From Deltaproteobacteria bacterium (GTDB lineage: Bacteria > Desulfobacterota > DSM-4660 > Desulfatiglandales > Desulfatiglandaceae): a stretch of 54,774 bases of DNA. The position numbers were made by a program, and so were the translations under genes. Numbering within the stretch: position 1 is the first letter of the stretch; every line of letters begins with the position of its first letter. The notes beneath the pieces were generated by a model. It saw only the letters and a program-made list of their open reading frames with translations. It had not been told where the DNA came from and made no database searches. The stretch is from contig JAIPDI010000036.1 of NCBI GenBank assembly GCA_021737785.1, positions 1 through 54,774 of the forward strand, given 5' to 3'. This document shows, in pieces, positions 42,888 to 51,243 of the stretch.

Positions 42888-43802
42888 GTGGAAAATCTTC
42901 TCGATCAGTCGAGTCTTTTTCTCCAGCAGCTAGTGAACGGCATTACCCTGGGCGGGGTGTATGCCCTCATTGCCGTGGGATACACCATGGTCTATGGGGT
43001 CATCCAGCTGATCAACTTCGCCCACGGCGAGATCTACATGCTGGGCGCTTTCTTGGCCTATACCCTGGTGACCATCCTCGGTCTCCCCTTTTTTGCCGCA
43101 TTTGTCCTGACCCTCATGATCTGCGCCTGTTTCGGGATTATCCTGGATGTGGTCGCCTACCGCCCCCTGCGAAAGGCCCCGCGCCTGGCTGCCCTCATCA
43201 CGGCCATCGGGATGTCCATATTTCTTCAGAATCTGGCCCTCATGATCTGGGGCTCCCAGATCAAATCCTATCCCCGGGAGGTGCTCCCCGGCGTATTTTC
43301 CAAGGCTGCATGGAGCATAGGGGATGTCACCGTGTCCTGGCTTCAGGTGTTCATCCTTTCGATCACCGTGGTGTGCATGGCGATTCTCCATTTTACCATT
43401 CGCAGGACCAGGATCGGCACGGCCATGCGGGCCGTTTCCCAGGACAAGACCACCGCGGCCCTTATGGGGATCAGTGTCAACCGGGTGATCTCCTTTACCT
43501 TTGCCATCGGTTCGGCCATGGGCGGAATGGCCGGGATACTGGTGGGCCTCTACTACAACGCCATCTTCCCGACCATGGGCTACATCGCCGGCATCAAGGC
43601 CTTTGCAGCCGCTGTTTTAGGGGGAATCGGCAGCGTTCCGGGCGCCATGTTGGGGGGGGGCGTCTTGGGCATTGCCGAGGTGATCGGGGCCGGGTATATC
43701 TCATCGGAATACCGCGACGGCATCTCCTACGCGGTCATGATAGCGGTCATCCTCTTTAAGCCGTCCGGCCTTATCGGCAGGCAGATCAGGGAGAAGGTGT
43801 GA
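42888..43802 (+). CDS. livH: branched-chain amino acid ABC transporter permease LivH
   Basis: A 304-aa inner-membrane permease with about eight helices, opening FLQQLVNGITLGGVYALIAV and followed by GYTMVYGVIQLINFAHGEIY, the LivH signature. The cytoplasmic coupling loop is RTRIGTAMRAVSQDKTTAAL (about residues 175-194), and AAVLGGIGSVPGAMLGGGVL lies near the C-terminus. GTG at 42888 is the start, seven bases after AGGGG; no ATG fits. Its TGA overlaps the ATG of livM (TGATG), so the two are translationally coupled. Confidence 0.94.
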   Translation: MENLLDQSSLFLQQLVNGITLGGVYALIAVGYTMVYGVIQLINFAHGEIYMLGAFLAYTLVTILGLPFFAAFVLTLMICACFGIILDVVAYRPLRKAPRLAALITAIGMSIFLQNLALMIWGSQIKSYPREVLPGVFSKAAWSIGDVTVSWLQVFILSITVVCMAILHFTIRRTRIGTAMRAVSQDKTTAALMGISVNRVISFTFAIGSAMGGMAGILVGLYYNAIFPTMGYIAGIKAFAAAVLGGIGSVPGAMLGGGVLGIAEVIGAGYISSEYRDGISYAVMIAVILFKPSGLIGRQIREKV

Positions 43803-44800
43803 TGGGTCTTGGACTTCCCGCACAAAAGCCCCGCCTTTTCTTCCTGGCCCTGGTCCTTTTGGCCGTTCTCCTCCCCTGGCTCCCCCTGGGCGGGTCGACC
43901 AATTACATCGTCAGGATATTGACCACAGCGGTCCTCTACATGATCCTGGCACTCGGTCTGAACATCGTCCCCGGATTCACCGGGCTCCTGGATCTGGGAT
44001 ACGTCGGTTTTTACGGGATCGGGGCCTATACCTCAGGACTTCTGGCCATCCACTTTGATCTGGGCCTGTGGGCGATCCTCCCGCTGGCCGCGCTCAACGG
44101 GGCGATCTGGGGGATCCTCCTGGGCGCACCCACCCTCCGCCTTACCGGAGACTACTTCGCCATCGTCACCTTCGGGTTTTCCGAACTGGTGGTGCTGGTC
44201 ATCCGGAACGAACTCTGGCTCACCCGGGGCCCCATGGGTCTTCCCGGCATCTCTCCCCCTTCCATCTTCGGCCATCTCCTCACCCGCGACTGGGAGTTTT
44301 TCTATCTCATCCTGTTTCTGCTCATGATCGTCCTGGTGGTGGTGACGCGGCTCCAGGATTCCCGGCTCGGACGGGCATGGTTCGCCATACGGGAGGATGA
44401 GATCGCGGCCCAGTGCTGCGGCGTCAATCTAATCCGGTACAAGGTCACGGCCTTTGCCATCAGCGCCTCTATCGGCGCCATGGGCGGGGCCTTTTATGCC
44501 AAATGGTTCAAATTCATCCACCCGGACATGTTCAAGTTCTGGGAATCGATATTGATCCTTTGCCTGATCGTTTTCGGGGGAATGGGGAGCATTGCCGGGA
44601 CCATGCTGGGGGCGCTGATACTGATCCCCCTCTCCGAGGTGCTGCGGGCGGTCCTGCCCCAGGGCCTGTTCAGCGCCCGGTATCTGATCTACGGGCTGGT
44701 TCTGGTCCTCATGATGCGCTGGCGGCCGGAAGGCCTCATCCCCTTTGAGCGGGCCCAGGCCAGAAAGGCAGGGCTCGCAAAGGAGCGTCTCAAGATATGA
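43802..44800 (+). CDS. livM: branched-chain amino acid ABC transporter permease LivM
   Basis: A 332-aa second permease with 8-10 helices. Recognisable parts are LYMILALGLNIVPGFTGLLD, GYVGFYGIGAYTSGLLAIH, LGAPTLRLTGDYFAIVTFGF, and the coupling helix SRLGRAWFAIREDEIAAQCC (about residues 190-209). FGGMGSIAGTMLGALILIPL ends the family core. The ATG overlaps the livH stop codon and its own stop overlaps the livG ATG by 4 bp (ATGA), which indicates strict coupling within the operon. Confidence 0.94.
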   Translation: MGLGLPAQKPRLFFLALVLLAVLLPWLPLGGSTNYIVRILTTAVLYMILALGLNIVPGFTGLLDLGYVGFYGIGAYTSGLLAIHFDLGLWAILPLAALNGAIWGILLGAPTLRLTGDYFAIVTFGFSELVVLVIRNELWLTRGPMGLPGISPPSIFGHLLTRDWEFFYLILFLLMIVLVVVTRLQDSRLGRAWFAIREDEIAAQCCGVNLIRYKVTAFAISASIGAMGGAFYAKWFKFIHPDMFKFWESILILCLIVFGGMGSIAGTMLGALILIPLSEVLRAVLPQGLFSARYLIYGLVLVLMMRWRPEGLIPFERAQARKAGLAKERLKI

Positions 44801-45984
44801 ATCCGGTGCTCAGGGCCACACACCTGTCCAAGTCTTTCGGGGGGCTCTCGGCCTTGAGAGATATCAACCTCGAGGCCCGACCCGGTCAAATCGTCGGGAT
44901 CATCGGGCCCAACGGGGCCGGAAAGACGACCCTGTTCAACTGTTTTGCGGGCCTCTATCATCCGACCCGGGGGCAGATCCAGTTTCAGGCCAGACCTATT
45001 CTCCCCCAGGTCTCAGAGGCAAAGGCGAAACTTATCCGGCAATGCGCCATCCTCTTTATGGCATTGGGGGTGATCTGGCTTCCCCTTTTCTGGTCATTCT
45101 TCCTGCCCGATGCCCTGTACAAGCTGGAACTGGTGCTTTTGGGCCTCTTTATTCTGGCCATACGATTTCTACTCATTCGAGGGCTCATGCGGTTTCAGAT
45201 ATGGGCCTGGAGTCTTATGATCGTCTTTCTCCTGTCGGACCTGGGCTTTTCCGTCTGGTGGCTGACCCGGCCGTCTTCCCCGGTATTTCTGATGGGGACC
45301 CGCATCCCTCTGGACTATTTTTCCTGGCCGTGGAGTCTTGCCGCAGGAACGTTCAGCATCTACCTCCTGATCCAGTTGGGATCGCGTCAGGGACGGCAGC
45401 TTTACGGGTTCAGGTTGAGTCCCGATGCCATCTGCCGCCTGGGGATGGCCAGGACATTTCAGAATATCCGCCTCTTTTTCAATCTGAGCGTCCTGGACAA
45501 CGTGAAAATCGGGCGCCACGTTCAAATGCGGTCCGGTGTCCCCGGCGCCCTCTTCAGGACCAGGGGAATGCGGGACGAGGAGGCGGTCACCGAAAAAGAG
45601 GCACTTGAATGCCTCCGGTTTGTGGGCCTGGAAGCGCGGGCCTTTGATCTGGCCGGGGCCCTGGCCTATGGCGAGCAGCGCCGCCTGGAGATCGCCCGGG
45701 CCCTGGCATCCCGGCCGAAACTCCTCCTCCTGGATGAGCCGGCAGCAGGGATGAACGCGCGGGAATCCGCCCGCTTGATTGATCTGATCCTCCAAATCCG
45801 AGCAAAGGGAATTGCCGTACTGATCATCGAACACGATATGCGGGTCATGATGAACCTGGCCGACCATATCTACGTCCTCGATTACGGCAGGCTTATTGCC
45901 CAAGGGACCCCTGACGAGATTCGAAGCAATCCAAAGGTCATAGAGGCCTATTTAGGCGGGGGCGCGACCCATGCTGAGGCTTGA
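44797..45984 (+). CDS. livG: LivG-type ABC ATPase with an internal membrane-spanning insertion
   Basis: A 395-aa ATPase; LivG proteins are normally near 255 aa. The ABC core is intact: Walker A GPNGAGKT (37-44), the Q-loop region RLGMARTFQNIRLFFNLSVL (Gln222), signature ALAYGEQRRLEIARAL, Walker B LLLLDEPAAGM and H-loop LIIEHDMRVMM. Between about residue 66 and residue 207 lies an insertion absent from LivG. It contains four strongly hydrophobic segments: about 83-103 (AILFMALGVIWLPLFWSFFL), 108-128, 134-156 and 178-195, then RQGRQLYGFRL returning to the normal sequence. The reading frame and flanking motifs are undisturbed, so it is not a frameshift. The ATPase could anchor itself in the membrane. 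It overlaps livM by 4 bp and livF by 14 bp. Confidence 0.9.
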   Translation: MNPVLRATHLSKSFGGLSALRDINLEARPGQIVGIIGPNGAGKTTLFNCFAGLYHPTRGQIQFQARPILPQVSEAKAKLIRQCAILFMALGVIWLPLFWSFFLPDALYKLELVLLGLFILAIRFLLIRGLMRFQIWAWSLMIVFLLSDLGFSVWWLTRPSSPVFLMGTRIPLDYFSWPWSLAAGTFSIYLLIQLGSRQGRQLYGFRLSPDAICRLGMARTFQNIRLFFNLSVLDNVKIGRHVQMRSGVPGALFRTRGMRDEEAVTEKEALECLRFVGLEARAFDLAGALAYGEQRRLEIARALASRPKLLLLDEPAAGMNARESARLIDLILQIRAKGIAVLIIEHDMRVMMNLADHIYVLDYGRLIAQGTPDEIRSNPKVIEAYLGGGATHAEA

Positions 45985-46672
45985 AGACGTTCACAGTCAT
46001 TACCGGAAGATACACGCCCTCAAAGGGGTTTCCCTGAGGGTTCGCGAAAAAACCATCTGTTGTCTCATCGGGGCCAATGGGGCCGGCAAATCGACCCTTC
46101 TCATGACCATCAGTGGAATACAGCCGGTCTCGTCCGGCAGGATACGGTTCAGGGACGACCCCATCGATAAACTGCCGCCCGAAGAGATTGTACAAAAAGG
46201 GGTGGTCCAGGTCCCGGAAGGCCGGCGCATTTTCGCCGATCTGACGGTAAGGGAAAACCTGATGCTGGGGGCGTATCTCCGCCGCAACCGGCAAGCGGTG
46301 GCAAGGTCGATGGAAAATGCCTTCCAGCTTTTCCCCATCCTGAGGGAACGGCGCGACCAGTTGGGCGGGACCCTGTCGGGTGGGGAGCAGCAGATGCTTG
46401 CCATGGCAAGGGCCTTGATGGGGACGCCCTCACTCCTCCTCCTGGATGAGCCTTCCTTGGGACTGGCCCCCCTGGTGGTGGTCCATATCATGCACATTAT
46501 TCAGAAGATACGGGATGACGGGCTCACCATCCTTCTGGTGGAACAGAATGCGCAGGCGGCCCTGGAATTGGGAAATTACGGGTATGTCATCGAGACGGGC
46601 CGGGTGGTGCTGGAGGATAAGGCCGCTGCCCTCCTCCAAAATGACCGGGTGAAAGAGGCCTATCTGGGGTAG
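45971..46672 (+). CDS. livF: branched-chain amino acid ABC transporter ATPase LivF
   Basis: A 233-aa second ATPase of the transporter, normal in length. Walker A is IGANGAGKSTLL (about residues 34-45), followed by KGVVQVPEGRRIFADLTVRE with the LivF-typical Q-loop variant. The signature is GTLSGGEQQMLAMARAL (about 132-148), Walker B LLLLDEPSLGLAPLV and the H-loop equivalent ILLVEQNAQAALEL with the LivF-typical Gln. It has no insertion like that in its partner LivG. It is the last gene of the operon; no good terminator follows. Confidence 0.95.
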   Translation: MLRLEDVHSHYRKIHALKGVSLRVREKTICCLIGANGAGKSTLLMTISGIQPVSSGRIRFRDDPIDKLPPEEIVQKGVVQVPEGRRIFADLTVRENLMLGAYLRRNRQAVARSMENAFQLFPILRERRDQLGGTLSGGEQQMLAMARALMGTPSLLLLDEPSLGLAPLVVVHIMHIIQKIRDDGLTILLVEQNAQAALELGNYGYVIETGRVVLEDKAAALLQNDRVKEAYLG

Positions 46673-47175
46673 GCTGGGGACTGGATGCCGGATACCTGTT
46701 GCAGGGAAGCGGAAATTCCGTCTTCAGCAGGACCGGCCCTGGATGGAACGAGGGGGATGCTGTTCCGACCTCCGACATCTGACGCCTGACCGCGGGTCTT
46801 TTGCGGCCGGTCTTGCGCTTTGCGCCTCTATTGGGATTGCAATCAGAAAGGATTGGTGTTAAGTTCCAGGTCCCGGCCCTTTGCCGGGTATCGGTTCCCG
46901 GATTTTCGGCACGTGTCGGATCCATTCCATATTGTGCTTCTGCCTGATGCCTTGCGCCTCATGCCGGAACCTGCAGACATCCCTGTGATAAGCCCTGCAT
47001 CATCCACGTCTCGGATTTCCATTGTGCCAAGGCGTGTAAGCATGAGGTTGTTGGTATGGACTGCTGTCAGGGCCATGGTTCTGGAATGATGGAAAAGTGG
47101 AAGATGAGAAAGGAAATGAATCACGCCTCGGCGTGACCAATCAGGGCGAAATCCCTAAGAGCAAGGAGAGTCCGC
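46673..47175. other. intergenic region before the orphan binding protein
   Basis: About 500 bp with no convincing gene. It holds the 16-bp palindrome at 47121-47136 and, at its end, AAGGAG for the next gene. No promoter with good boxes is seen. Confidence 0.5.
47121..47136. promoter_or_regulatory. 16-bp palindrome, possible operator
   Basis: TCACGCCTCGGCGTGA is a perfect inverted repeat of 7-bp arms with two central bases. The same arms occur at 20847-20862 upstream of ftsH. It lies 39 bp before the start codon of the binding-protein gene, a place suited to a regulator site or an RNA hairpin close to the ribosome site. Confidence 0.4.
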
Positions 47176-47982
47176 ATGAAAAGAGGTATTTTCGCTGTTG
47201 CGCTGGCCATGGTGTTAACACTGACGTTGATAGCGACGGCATTGGCCGGACCGGCGCTGGACCGCATCTTGAAGAAGGGCCAACTCACCGTAGGGCTTAC
47301 GGGGAACCAGCCGCCCCTGAACGCCAAGAACAAGGCGGGGGAGATTATCGGCATGGATGCGGCGCTTGCCGAACTGATCGCCACCAACATGGGGGTCACG
47401 CTGAACATGGTCAGCATGCCGTTTGCTGAGCTGTTGCCCGCGCTTCGGGCGGGAAAGGTGGACATGGTCATGTCGGGCATGACCGTGACCCCGGAACGGA
47501 ATCTGAAAGTGGCATTTGTAGGACCCTACTATGTCTCCGGAAAAGGCATCCTCACCAAGACACGAACAGTGGCCAAAATCGAAGATGCCAAGGGTCTTAA
47601 CCAGAAAAACATTAAAATCGCCTCGCTCAAAAACTCCACCAGTCAGGAGATGGTTACAGAGGCGGCACCCGAGGCCACGTTTATCGCGACCCAATCCTAT
47701 GATGCGGCCGTTCAAATGCTTTTGAAGGACCAGGTGGATGTGGTGGTGGCGGATTACCCTTTCTGCGCCCTCACCGCATTTCGCAACAAGGATAACGGCC
47801 TCACCGCAGCGGATGTACGTCTCACCTTTGAGCCGTTGTGCATTGCCATGCCTGAAGACGCGCTCCTGATCAACTGGGTGGAAAACTTTCTGATGATGAT
47901 AGAGGCCAGTGGGGTTCTGGATGCCCTCAAGAATCATTGGTTCAATGAGAAGGTATGGCTGGAGGAACTCCCTCAGAATTAA
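47176..47982 (+). CDS. family 3 amino-acid periplasmic binding protein, orphan
   Basis: A 268-aa polar-amino-acid-type binding protein. The Sec signal is about residues 1-24 (VALAMVLTLTLIATALAGPA). The mature part shows ILKKGQLTVGLTGNQPPLNA, GEIIGMDAALAELIATNMGV and LRAGKVDMVMSGMTVTPERN, then the second lobe (KIASLKNSTSQEMVTEAAPE) and DVVVADYPFCALTAF. AAGGAG is seven bases before the ATG. No permease or ATPase of this type is adjacent; the liv genes upstream belong to another class. It could feed a distant transporter or serve as a sensor or non-transport amino-acid binding enzyme (cyclohexadienyl dehydratases share this fold). Confidence 0.88.
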   Translation: MKRGIFAVALAMVLTLTLIATALAGPALDRILKKGQLTVGLTGNQPPLNAKNKAGEIIGMDAALAELIATNMGVTLNMVSMPFAELLPALRAGKVDMVMSGMTVTPERNLKVAFVGPYYVSGKGILTKTRTVAKIEDAKGLNQKNIKIASLKNSTSQEMVTEAAPEATFIATQSYDAAVQMLLKDQVDVVVADYPFCALTAFRNKDNGLTAADVRLTFEPLCIAMPEDALLINWVENFLMMIEASGVLDALKNHWFNEKVWLEELPQN

Positions 47983-48007
47983 CTGGATCGCAAACGGAGA
48001 AGATATA

Positions 48008-48187
48008 ATGCCGGCGGATAAGCAAGATAATACTCAAAAGGAACCGTTACCCGGAAGGATGGAGGCACTGAGGGAACTGCCCGGGGAAATCCTGCGGGGA
48101 CTTAGCAAGGCAGAGATCAGGGCGTTTCTCTTTGATGAGGTCTGGCCCGATTCGCTCCAGGAAAAGTTGAAGGACTATTTGGCATGA
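48008..48187 (+). CDS. small 59-aa hypothetical protein
   Basis: A small frame starting 25 bp after the binding-protein gene, with GGAG eight bases before its ATG. The protein is charged and predicted largely helical: a Lys/Gln-rich start, then LRELPGEILRGLSKAEIRAF and EVWPDSLQEKLKDYLA. No signal or membrane segment is seen, so it is cytoplasmic, unlike its exported neighbour. I do not recognise the family. Close spacing and its own ribosome site support it as real. Confidence 0.55.
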   Translation: MPADKQDNTQKEPLPGRMEALRELPGEILRGLSKAEIRAFLFDEVWPDSLQEKLKDYLA

Positions 48188-48504
48188 GAAGCGTCAACTT
48201 CCTGTTGACTTTGTCTTCAGGGTCACTATAGTACATGACTGCTGAAACACTTTCGATCTGTTTGGTGAGACTTACCTTTTCCCATATCAATCACCATGGG
48301 GGGCGTAGGTCGAGGCTTTTGCAAGGCGACCGCTTCCGCTCTCCGGAGAACCGGCGTGCGCCCTTCACGGCATTCGGATCTTATTCCTTTAAATCCTTGT
48401 GCATTCCTCCGGACAGCAATCCTGATGGGGGAAAGGGACAATTCCCGCAAACTGCAGAAGCGAGTTTCCCGTGTCGGCAGCATGTCAGGTAACCATTACG
48501 AATC
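48188..48504. other. promoter region and long leader of folE2
   Basis: About 317 bp without a convincing gene. It contains the sigma70-like promoter at 48205-48232 and then a leader of about 265 bp. Open frames in the leader lack ribosome sites and family resemblance. I could not identify a known riboswitch in it. Confidence 0.5.
48205..48232 (+). promoter_or_regulatory. sigma70-like promoter upstream of folE2
   Basis: TTGACT and TATAGT are separated by 16 bp on the plus strand, about 270 bp before the folE2 start. The long transcribed leader leaves room for regulation at RNA level. Confidence 0.6.
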
Positions 48505-49275
48505 ATGGAAGACATTCAAAACCACAAGGACTACAGGAACATCGATATTGATCAGGTCGGCGTCAAGGGGATCCGGTATCCCATTACGGTGCTCGACAAG
48601 GATCAGGGAGAACAGCAGACCGTCGCCCGGATAAACATGTACGTGAGTCTGCCCCGTTACTACAAGGGCACCCACATGAGCCGCTTTGTAGAAATTCTCA
48701 ATGAGAACAGCCGGCGGATATCACTCCAGAACTTCTCCGATATCCTTGAGGAGGTGAAAACCCGGCTGAACGCCGAGAGCGCCCATATGGAAATCAGCTT
48801 CCCGTACTTTATCAACAAACGCGCACCCGTGACCGGCGCTGAGGGGCTGATGGAATACCTGTGCACCTTCAAGGGGTCCGTCAACAAGGGAAGCGATCTG
48901 GTGATCGGGGTTCATGTCCCCATCTCCACCCTCTGCCCATGTTCCAAAGAAATCAGCGACTTCGGGGCCCACAACCAGCGGGGGGAGGTCCGGCTCAAGG
49001 TCAGATTCAAGAAATTCGTGTGGATAGAGGACCTGATCCAGCTGGTGGAGAAATCTGCATCCAGCGAGGTGTTCTCTGTTCTCAAGCGGGAAGATGAAAA
49101 ATATGTGACCGAGCAGGCATACCAGAACCCGATGTTTGTCGAGGATATTGTCAGGGAAATCTCGCTGAAGCTGGGGAATGACCCCAATATTACATGGTTT
49201 TCCGTGGAATCCGAGAACTTTGAATCCATACACAATCATAATGCCTATGCATATATTGAAAAGCGCAACAGATGA
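48505..49275 (+). CDS. folE2: GTP cyclohydrolase FolE2 (type IB)
   Basis: A 256-aa zinc-independent-type GTP cyclohydrolase that makes dihydroneopterin triphosphate for folate or queuosine. Family marks are QVGVKGIRYPITVLDK near the N-terminus, LPRYYKGTHMSRFVEIL (about residues 50-66), AHMEISFPYFINKRAPVTG, and the catalytic-Cys loop VPISTLCPCSKEISDFGAHN (about 139-158). The C-terminus has SVESENFESIHNHNAYAYIE. Length is normal. FolE2 can use metals other than zinc. It follows its own promoter and precedes the AICAR transformylase gene; with folP at 22.9 kb it covers two steps of folate synthesis. Confidence 0.96.
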   Translation: MEDIQNHKDYRNIDIDQVGVKGIRYPITVLDKDQGEQQTVARINMYVSLPRYYKGTHMSRFVEILNENSRRISLQNFSDILEEVKTRLNAESAHMEISFPYFINKRAPVTGAEGLMEYLCTFKGSVNKGSDLVIGVHVPISTLCPCSKEISDFGAHNQRGEVRLKVRFKKFVWIEDLIQLVEKSASSEVFSVLKREDEKYVTEQAYQNPMFVEDIVREISLKLGNDPNITWFSVESENFESIHNHNAYAYIEKRNR

Positions 49276-49368
49276 CGGCCCAGAGGGAAGCGCAAAGACC
49301 AGGGATCAAAAGGCCCCCTGCTCCTTGCTCTCTGCTCCCTGCTCCCCGGGCAAAGGATGAGATGAGAC

Positions 49369-50661
49369 ATGAGTGATGAATTAAAGAAGATGTATCGGAC
49401 GGTCATGGATGACCATTTCCCTTCAGAGATGCGGATCTCTTTCGGGGATCAGACCCTGACCTACCGCAAACGGGCGTGGAAGATCCCCGACCCGAACGGC
49501 CAACTCATTGAAAAGGGCCTTCGCTATGGGGAGAACCCCGGCCAGGAGGCGGCCCTCTATGAACTTTCGGACGGCAACCTCGAAATGGCCGGGTGCCGGT
49601 TTATCGGCCCCGGGGAAGGCCTGGTGTCCGCCATTTCAGAAGCGGATATGCTCCAGAGTGGCAAGCATCCCGGAAAGATCAATCTGACCGATGTGGACAA
49701 TGCCCTCAATATCATGAAGTACCTGATTTCAGGCCCGGCGGTGGTGATCGTGAAACACAACAATCCCTGTGGCGTGGCCTATGGCGCGACCCTTGTGGAC
49801 GCCTACACAAAGGCCGACACCGCCGACCGGATTGCGGCCTTCGGGGGGTGCGCCCTCTTTAACCGTCCCATGGACCGGGCCACCGCCGAGCGGGTATCGG
49901 AAAACTACCTGGAGGTGGTGGCAGCCCCCGATTTTGAGGAAGGGAGCGTAGCGATCCTGTCCAAACGGGCCAACCTGCGCATTCTCCGCGTTCCCCGGAT
50001 GGACCGGATCTCCGAGTACGCCCGGCAGCGGTTCGTGGATTTCAAGAGCCTCATGGACGGGGGAATCATCGTGCAGCAATCCCCCTTGAATCGGATCCAA
50101 TCTGCAGAAGACTTCACCCTTGCCACCACGCAGCATGAGGGGAAGCCCTATGCCATTGAACGACCGCCGACTGAGGGCGAATTGGCCGATATGCTCTTCG
50201 GGTGGCAGGTGGAACAGGGCGTGACATCCAACTCGGTCATCTACGTCAAGAACGGGACCACGGTCGGCATCGGGACCGGGGAGCAGGACCGGGTAGGGGT
50301 TGCCGAAATCGCCATTTACAAGGCCTACACCAAGTATGCCGACGCCGTATGCCATCAACGGCACGGCGTCTCCTTCAAGGAACTGGAAATGATGGCGGAG
50401 ACGGGCGAGAAGGACCGGGCCCTTGTAGAGGAGATCAATCAGGAGACCAGGGAAGCCAAAGGGGGCCTTATGGGCGCCAGCATGATCTCGGACGCCTTCT
50501 TCCCCTTCAGGGACGGGGTGGATGTGGCCATCCGGCAGGGAATCCGGGCCATTGTCCAGCCCGGCGGGTCTTTGAGGGACTTCGAGGTGATCGAGGCCTG
50601 CAACCAGGCCGATCCCCAGGTAACCATGGTCTTTACCGGACAGAGGGCATTCAAGCATTAA
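49369..50661 (+). CDS. stand-alone AICAR transformylase (PurH C-terminal domain only)
   Basis: A 430-aa protein equal to the formyltransferase part of PurH, which formylates AICAR with 10-formyl-tetrahydrofolate in purine synthesis. LRYGENPGQEAALYEL opens the domain, followed by the catalytic VVIVKHNNPCGVAYG (Lys-His pair, about residue 128). Later parts are RIAAFGGCALFNRPMDRATA, NSVIYVKNGTTVGIGTGEQD and AKGGLMGASMISDAFFPFRD, ending in IRAIVQPGGSLRDFEVIEAC. The IMP cyclohydrolase domain (about 200 aa) normally at the N-terminus is absent, so that step must be encoded elsewhere. The first 35 residues are not recognisable. It lies 93 bp after folE2 and 18 bp before efp. Confidence 0.92.
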   Translation: MSDELKKMYRTVMDDHFPSEMRISFGDQTLTYRKRAWKIPDPNGQLIEKGLRYGENPGQEAALYELSDGNLEMAGCRFIGPGEGLVSAISEADMLQSGKHPGKINLTDVDNALNIMKYLISGPAVVIVKHNNPCGVAYGATLVDAYTKADTADRIAAFGGCALFNRPMDRATAERVSENYLEVVAAPDFEEGSVAILSKRANLRILRVPRMDRISEYARQRFVDFKSLMDGGIIVQQSPLNRIQSAEDFTLATTQHEGKPYAIERPPTEGELADMLFGWQVEQGVTSNSVIYVKNGTTVGIGTGEQDRVGVAEIAIYKAYTKYADAVCHQRHGVSFKELEMMAETGEKDRALVEEINQETREAKGGLMGASMISDAFFPFRDGVDVAIRQGIRAIVQPGGSLRDFEVIEACNQADPQVTMVFTGQRAFKH

Positions 50662-50679
50662 CCATCGGAGAAACAGAAC

Positions 50680-51243
50680 ATGTACGCTGCCAGTGATTTG
50701 AGAAAAGGGCTGAAGATACAGATTGACCATGAACCCTATGTGGTGACGGAATTTCAGTTCGTCAAGCCCGGCAAAGGTCAGGCCCTGTACCGCTGTAAAT
50801 TGAAGAATATGATCACCGGGGTTATCATCGACCCCACCTATCGCTCGGGCGATACCTTTGAACAGGCCGACCTCAGCGAACGGAGGATGCAGTATCTGTA
50901 CAACCAGGAAGATGAATACTGGTTCATGGACGTTGAGAATTACGAACAGTCCGTCCTCTCTGAAAAGCAGGTCGGTGATGCCAAGAACTACCTGATAGAT
51001 AATCTGGAAGTGGATATCCTCTTTTTCGGGGAACGGCCCATCGGGATTACCCTCCCCAACTTTGTCGACCTGACCGTTACCCGGGCAGACCCCTGGGCCA
51101 AGGGAGATTCCGTTGCCGGCGACACCAAGCCGGTGACATTGGAGACCGGTTATGTGCTCAGGGTGCCCCCCTTTGTCGAGGAGGGGGGGAAGATCACCAT
51201 CGATACCCGGACCGGTGAATATGTCACCCGGGTCAAAGAGTGA
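50680..51243 (+). CDS. efp: elongation factor P
   Basis: A 187-aa translation factor that relieves ribosome stalling at polyproline. Domain I contains VVTEFQFVKPGKGQALYRCK; K32 in PGKGQA is the residue that EpmA beta-lysylates in E. coli. Domains II and III follow with SGDTFEQADLSERRMQYLY, FGERPIGITLPNFVDLTV, and the C-terminal signature KPVTLETGYVLRVPPFVEEG and GEYVTRVKE. GGAG sits nine bases before the ATG. The neighbouring epmA gene, whose start overlaps its end, supports lysylation as the modification type. Confidence 0.97.
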   Translation: MYAASDLRKGLKIQIDHEPYVVTEFQFVKPGKGQALYRCKLKNMITGVIIDPTYRSGDTFEQADLSERRMQYLYNQEDEYWFMDVENYEQSVLSEKQVGDAKNYLIDNLEVDILFFGERPIGITLPNFVDLTVTRADPWAKGDSVAGDTKPVTLETGYVLRVPPFVEEGGKITIDTRTGEYVTRVKE

